DNA of 64,000 nucleotides from Stratiolaelaps scimitus (Eukaryota > Arthropoda > Arachnida > Mesostigmata > Laelapidae). The translations under genes and the position numbers were made by a program. Of this stretch, positions 61,421-64,000 are shown one piece after another. The notes below the pieces were generated by a model. The model did no database searches and was not told where the DNA came from. It saw nothing but the letters and a program-made list of their open reading frames with translations. How positions within the stretch are numbered: the first letter of the stretch is position 1; each line of letters opens with the position of its first letter. The stretch covers positions 5,084,001 through 5,148,000 of the forward strand of contig JABWDB010000014.1 in assembly GCA_019614645.1 (NCBI GenBank), read 5' to 3'.

Positions 61421-62684
61421 ATTGCTATTTTATTCCAGCTAAAGGAAAGCAAAAATGGGAGACATATATATATATATATATATAGAAACATGTGGCCCTA
61501 TAGAGTTGTGGATTGGTTGGGGATTCGTTTTTGTATTCAATATCTCGACGATAGGCGATCGACCAGCGAGCAGAAAGCCATATAAATGATTCGTTTTTTC
61601 TCGCCGGCGCTGCTTTTCTTTTTTTTTTGTCTTCAGTGAAATGTCTCTGATGAAGTGAAGTAGATGAGGTACTAGCAATCACAGACGAGTAAAGTAAGGG
61701 GTCCCCCAGGTGTACCATTATTGATGTTGATGAAGAACGCGGTTAACGGTTGTTGCAAAGCTGCATTGGGCTCCTTGCAGCGGAGTGATAATGACATAAT
61801 TTTCCACATTGAAAGGTGGGGGAAGATTCTGCTGTTCGGCTGCATATGGAAGTTCAGGCACGAATTTCACCCGAACAAGATCTCGTGGACAGTGGAAATG
61901 TGACAACGTTTATGATCGAGTGGGTAATATTTATCACCGGTTATCACATCTGATTAATTAGAAATCATCTTTACAGCGTGCAAAAACGCTTTCTAGACGG
62001 GGCTTGATGTGAGATCACTATGCGGCGTAAAGATGCTTATGCACTCACGAAGAGAATCAATGATAGCATTGTTACTTCAACCTTAGTTGACTGTGCTGGC
62101 TTCTCTGATAGTCTATTGAATGCTTTGTATTCACGGGCAAGTACAAAGGATTCACGTAATTTACACGCGACATTTAACGGTGGGAACACTTTTTATAGCT
62201 GCAAATCCCTGGGGATCCCTACAGCTAATATGCAATTTATATGTTATATATGACGTTTTTAATTATTTAATCTACTAAATCGTCAGCTAACTATCGTGTT
62301 CCCTAAGATATCGACGCAAACCTTTGAAGTTATGCCCTTGTCGTTATGAAATGATGGGCTTATAATCCAAAGTTTACTGAAACAAGCCCCAATTCGAAAG
62401 GGGTATGTATGCATAAGATTTACCTATTAATATATATAATGTATACCTGTTCTATCTATTCTTATATGGCCCCGCAATAGCCACCTCATATGCCCCTTAT
62501 TGTGACCCCTCCTTGATCGCTGCTGATACCGCGCCGGCGGCACGCTCTGCTATTTAATATGTCAGTTTCTATTGGTAACTTCTTTCTCCTCTGCTGTTGT
62601 TGCTGTTGTTTCTGTTGTTGTTACTTTTCCCGACGACATCGTCGAGTGAGTGGTTGAGCCATTAATGGCTGATACATCGGTAGC
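61421..62684. other. anonymous DNA
   Basis: A TA tract lies at about 61463-61484 and a T run near 61619-61628. No gene is supported. Confidence 0.5.
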
Positions 62685-63011
62685 ATGAGCTGCCTCTCCG
62701 ATACGCCGTCCCGATCGGACAGCAGCTCTGGTTGGGGTTATACTATCGCGTGGCGCGAAGCGCGGTCGGTTTTCGAGCGTTTCAAAGGGCTAATTCCACA
62801 ACCACGAAGTGAAACGTTGTATGTCCGCCGTTTGTGTGAACCTGCGAATCGTGCCTCTGACGACTTCGTTTCTCGGACAGCAGACACTACACGACTCAGC
62901 GCGCGGTGGACAGACTGCACGGACGGGTCAGGTCGATGGAGCGAGATTGTGTGCTGCGTGGTCCGATATCGATATTTGACACACACACATAATGATAATC
63001 CTGGTGTATAG
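62685..63011 (+). CDS. candidate open frame with plausible start
   Basis: An ATG at 62685 has an in-frame stop about 15 bases upstream, followed by 108 open codons. The N-terminus is Ser-rich (MSCLSDTPSRSDSSSGWG) and the following sequence is mixed and protein-like (TIAWREARSVFERFKGLIPQ). The C-terminal end runs into a CA repeat. A 94-codon minus-strand frame overlaps, so strand is not settled. Length is within chance and no family is recognised. Confidence 0.22.
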   Translation: MSCLSDTPSRSDSSSGWGYTIAWREARSVFERFKGLIPQPRSETLYVRRLCEPANRASDDFVSRTADTTRLSARWTDCTDGSGRWSEIVCCVVRYRYLTHTHNDNPGV

Positions 63012-63666
63012 TATCGTATCATATTGTATCAGCCAATACATCAGAACGGTATACGCAGGACGCGTATGCACGACTTACAACAAGGTTGCATAGACAGGTT
63101 CATAGATGGGTCGCATGCTTTAGATAAATTTAGCAAAAAAAGAAGAAAAAATTGCCGCAAGCTCGTATATATAAAAAAAACAGCTAGATTTCCACAATAT
63201 CCCTCGACCTCCAAGTGAAATATATAAGCTCTCTGCCTATTGTTTTTACAGAGACATCATGGCATATGGCCACATATTGAAGACGTCAAATATTTCGAAG
63301 GGCATAAAAATAATCTTGACAGAATTCGTTAATATTCGTTTCGAGGCCTGGGGGGAGGCCTTCTTCATAATACTTGATAAATACAACGGCAGTATTTCCA
63401 CAAGCGGACGACATTCGGATCATATCAAACTGCCGCTATCGGTGTCCATCCTTAACTTGGATCAGTCATCTCTTTAGCTGGCTGTTTATAACTCAGTGGC
63501 TCTGTTTATCAGCCAATCTACTAGACATGATAAAATCGTACTTAATACTTTTGTTTGTATTCTCTATTAACACGGGGATACAAATAGCGAAAATTCTTGA
63601 GGAATATTCGATCGGTGTCGATTTGACATTTTTGTATGAGATACTATTTGCTTATATATGAAGGCG
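63012..63666. other. anonymous AT-rich DNA
   Basis: An acceptor-like TTTTTACAG ends at about 63251 and precedes a 72-codon plus-strand frame (63259-63477), which is AT-rich and not recognised. Nothing else is seen. Confidence 0.4.
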
Positions 63667-63714
<48 letters not shown>

Positions 63715-63737
63715 GTATATATATATATATATATATA
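63667..63737. repeat. (TA)n microsatellite with one interruption
   Basis: About 70 bases of TA repeat interrupted by a single CG near 63714. Confidence 0.95.
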
Positions 63738-63740
63738 CAT

Positions 63741-63878
63741 AAGTGGGGCGTGAGTTTAGTGGGTAGGTCTGCCACTCCACCAGGCAGGAGTCCCACAGTA
63801 CCATCGCAAATACCTTAGCTGTAAGGCCTAGTCTGCATCAGCATTCTCATCATAAATAAAAAAAAAAAAAAAAAAAAA
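63741..63878 (+). mobile_element. tRNA-like SINE D with poly(A) tail
   Basis: The head GTGGGGCGTGAGTTTAGTGG then GTAGGTCTGCC resembles the D-arm and A-box of a tRNA, and CAGGCAGGAGTCCCAC fits a degraded B-box. After about 115 bases it ends in AATAAA-like sequence and a run of about 22 A (63857-63878). TA repeat continues on both sides, as if it had inserted into the microsatellite. Only one copy is seen. Confidence 0.6.
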
Positions 63879-64000
63879 TATATATATATAGATATATAAT
63901 TAATTAATCCATTGCGCTTGTGAATTTACACTACGTGGCTTCACCAATCCCATGACGGCGTGCAAGAGGACCCAGATTGAAATCTCAGTAAACGACATTC
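63879..64000. other. window edge, no feature
   Basis: A short TA-rich stretch follows the poly(A), then unique sequence to the window end. Nothing is supported. Confidence 0.5.

Noticed and set aside
1..64000. CRISPR array, prokaryotic operon, rRNA, telomere repeat or IS element
   Set aside because: No regularly spaced direct repeats with unique spacers, no co-directional gene string, no rRNA-like block, no TTAGG or TTAGGG array and no transposase frame were seen.

Overview
This window looks like nuclear DNA from a multicellular eukaryote, and an arthropod seems plausible. It has moderate base composition. More than thirty (TA)n microsatellite tracts are scattered through it, alongside many short CAG/CTG, AAT, GA and CA tracts and several tRNA-derived short interspersed elements (SINEs). 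There are no bacterial features: no ribosome-binding-site/operon layout, no long intact genes, no rRNA, no CRISPR, no phage or IS element. The organism cannot be fixed from the sequence alone.

No complete gene could be identified. Almost all open frames are no longer than chance predicts, and many of the longer ones simply translate simple repeats (Tyr-Ile runs from TA, Ser-Leu runs from GA/TC, Cys or Ala runs from CAG/GCT). A few stretches combine an open frame with plausible splice signals or protein-like composition: 5138-5284, 22306-22438, 44851-45080, 52164-52334 and 57285-57306 on the plus strand, a possible terminal exon at 30057-30248, and minus-strand frames near 16.0, 36.6, 40.2, 41.4 and 61.3 kb. 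They are offered only as low-confidence candidates. At 951-1582 there is a decayed coding sequence that runs through all three forward frames with several stops; its origin is unknown.

The best supported content is repetitive. (1) SINE family A is tRNA-related, with a tail like TTTACC repeats, and has full or partial copies near 3.95, 11.05, 15.1, 34.6, 34.8, 51.15 and 57.0 kb. (2) SINE family B is tRNA-related, with copies near 19.1, 21.4, 21.5, 33.05 and 59.45 kb and a doubtful one near 31.0 kb. (3) Retroposon family C ends in poly(A) and has two minus-strand copies near 42.7 and 56.5 kb, each flanked by a perfect target-site duplication of 15 or 13 bp. (4) A tRNA-like, poly(A)-tailed element D sits inside a TA tract at 63.75 kb.

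The most unusual structure is a pair of unrelated loci (1732-1850 and 59221-59334). In each, a (TA)n tract lies between two near-identical inverted arms of 37-40 bp. The arms differ completely between the loci, so this looks like a mutational process centred on TA tracts rather than a transposon family. Shorter-armed versions occur at 872-947, 10750-10796 and 24382-24496.

Layout: 0-2 kb decayed CDS and the first TA palindrome; 2-15 kb mostly anonymous DNA with GC-rich patches near 4.4-5.3, 7.7-8.1 and 10.45-10.6 kb; 15-34 kb SINEs among long TA tracts; 36-37 kb GC-rich patch; 42-57 kb family C copies and GC-rich patches near 44.6-45.1, 53.7-54.2 and 57.4-58.1 kb; 59-64 kb second TA palindrome, a full SINE B and SINE D.
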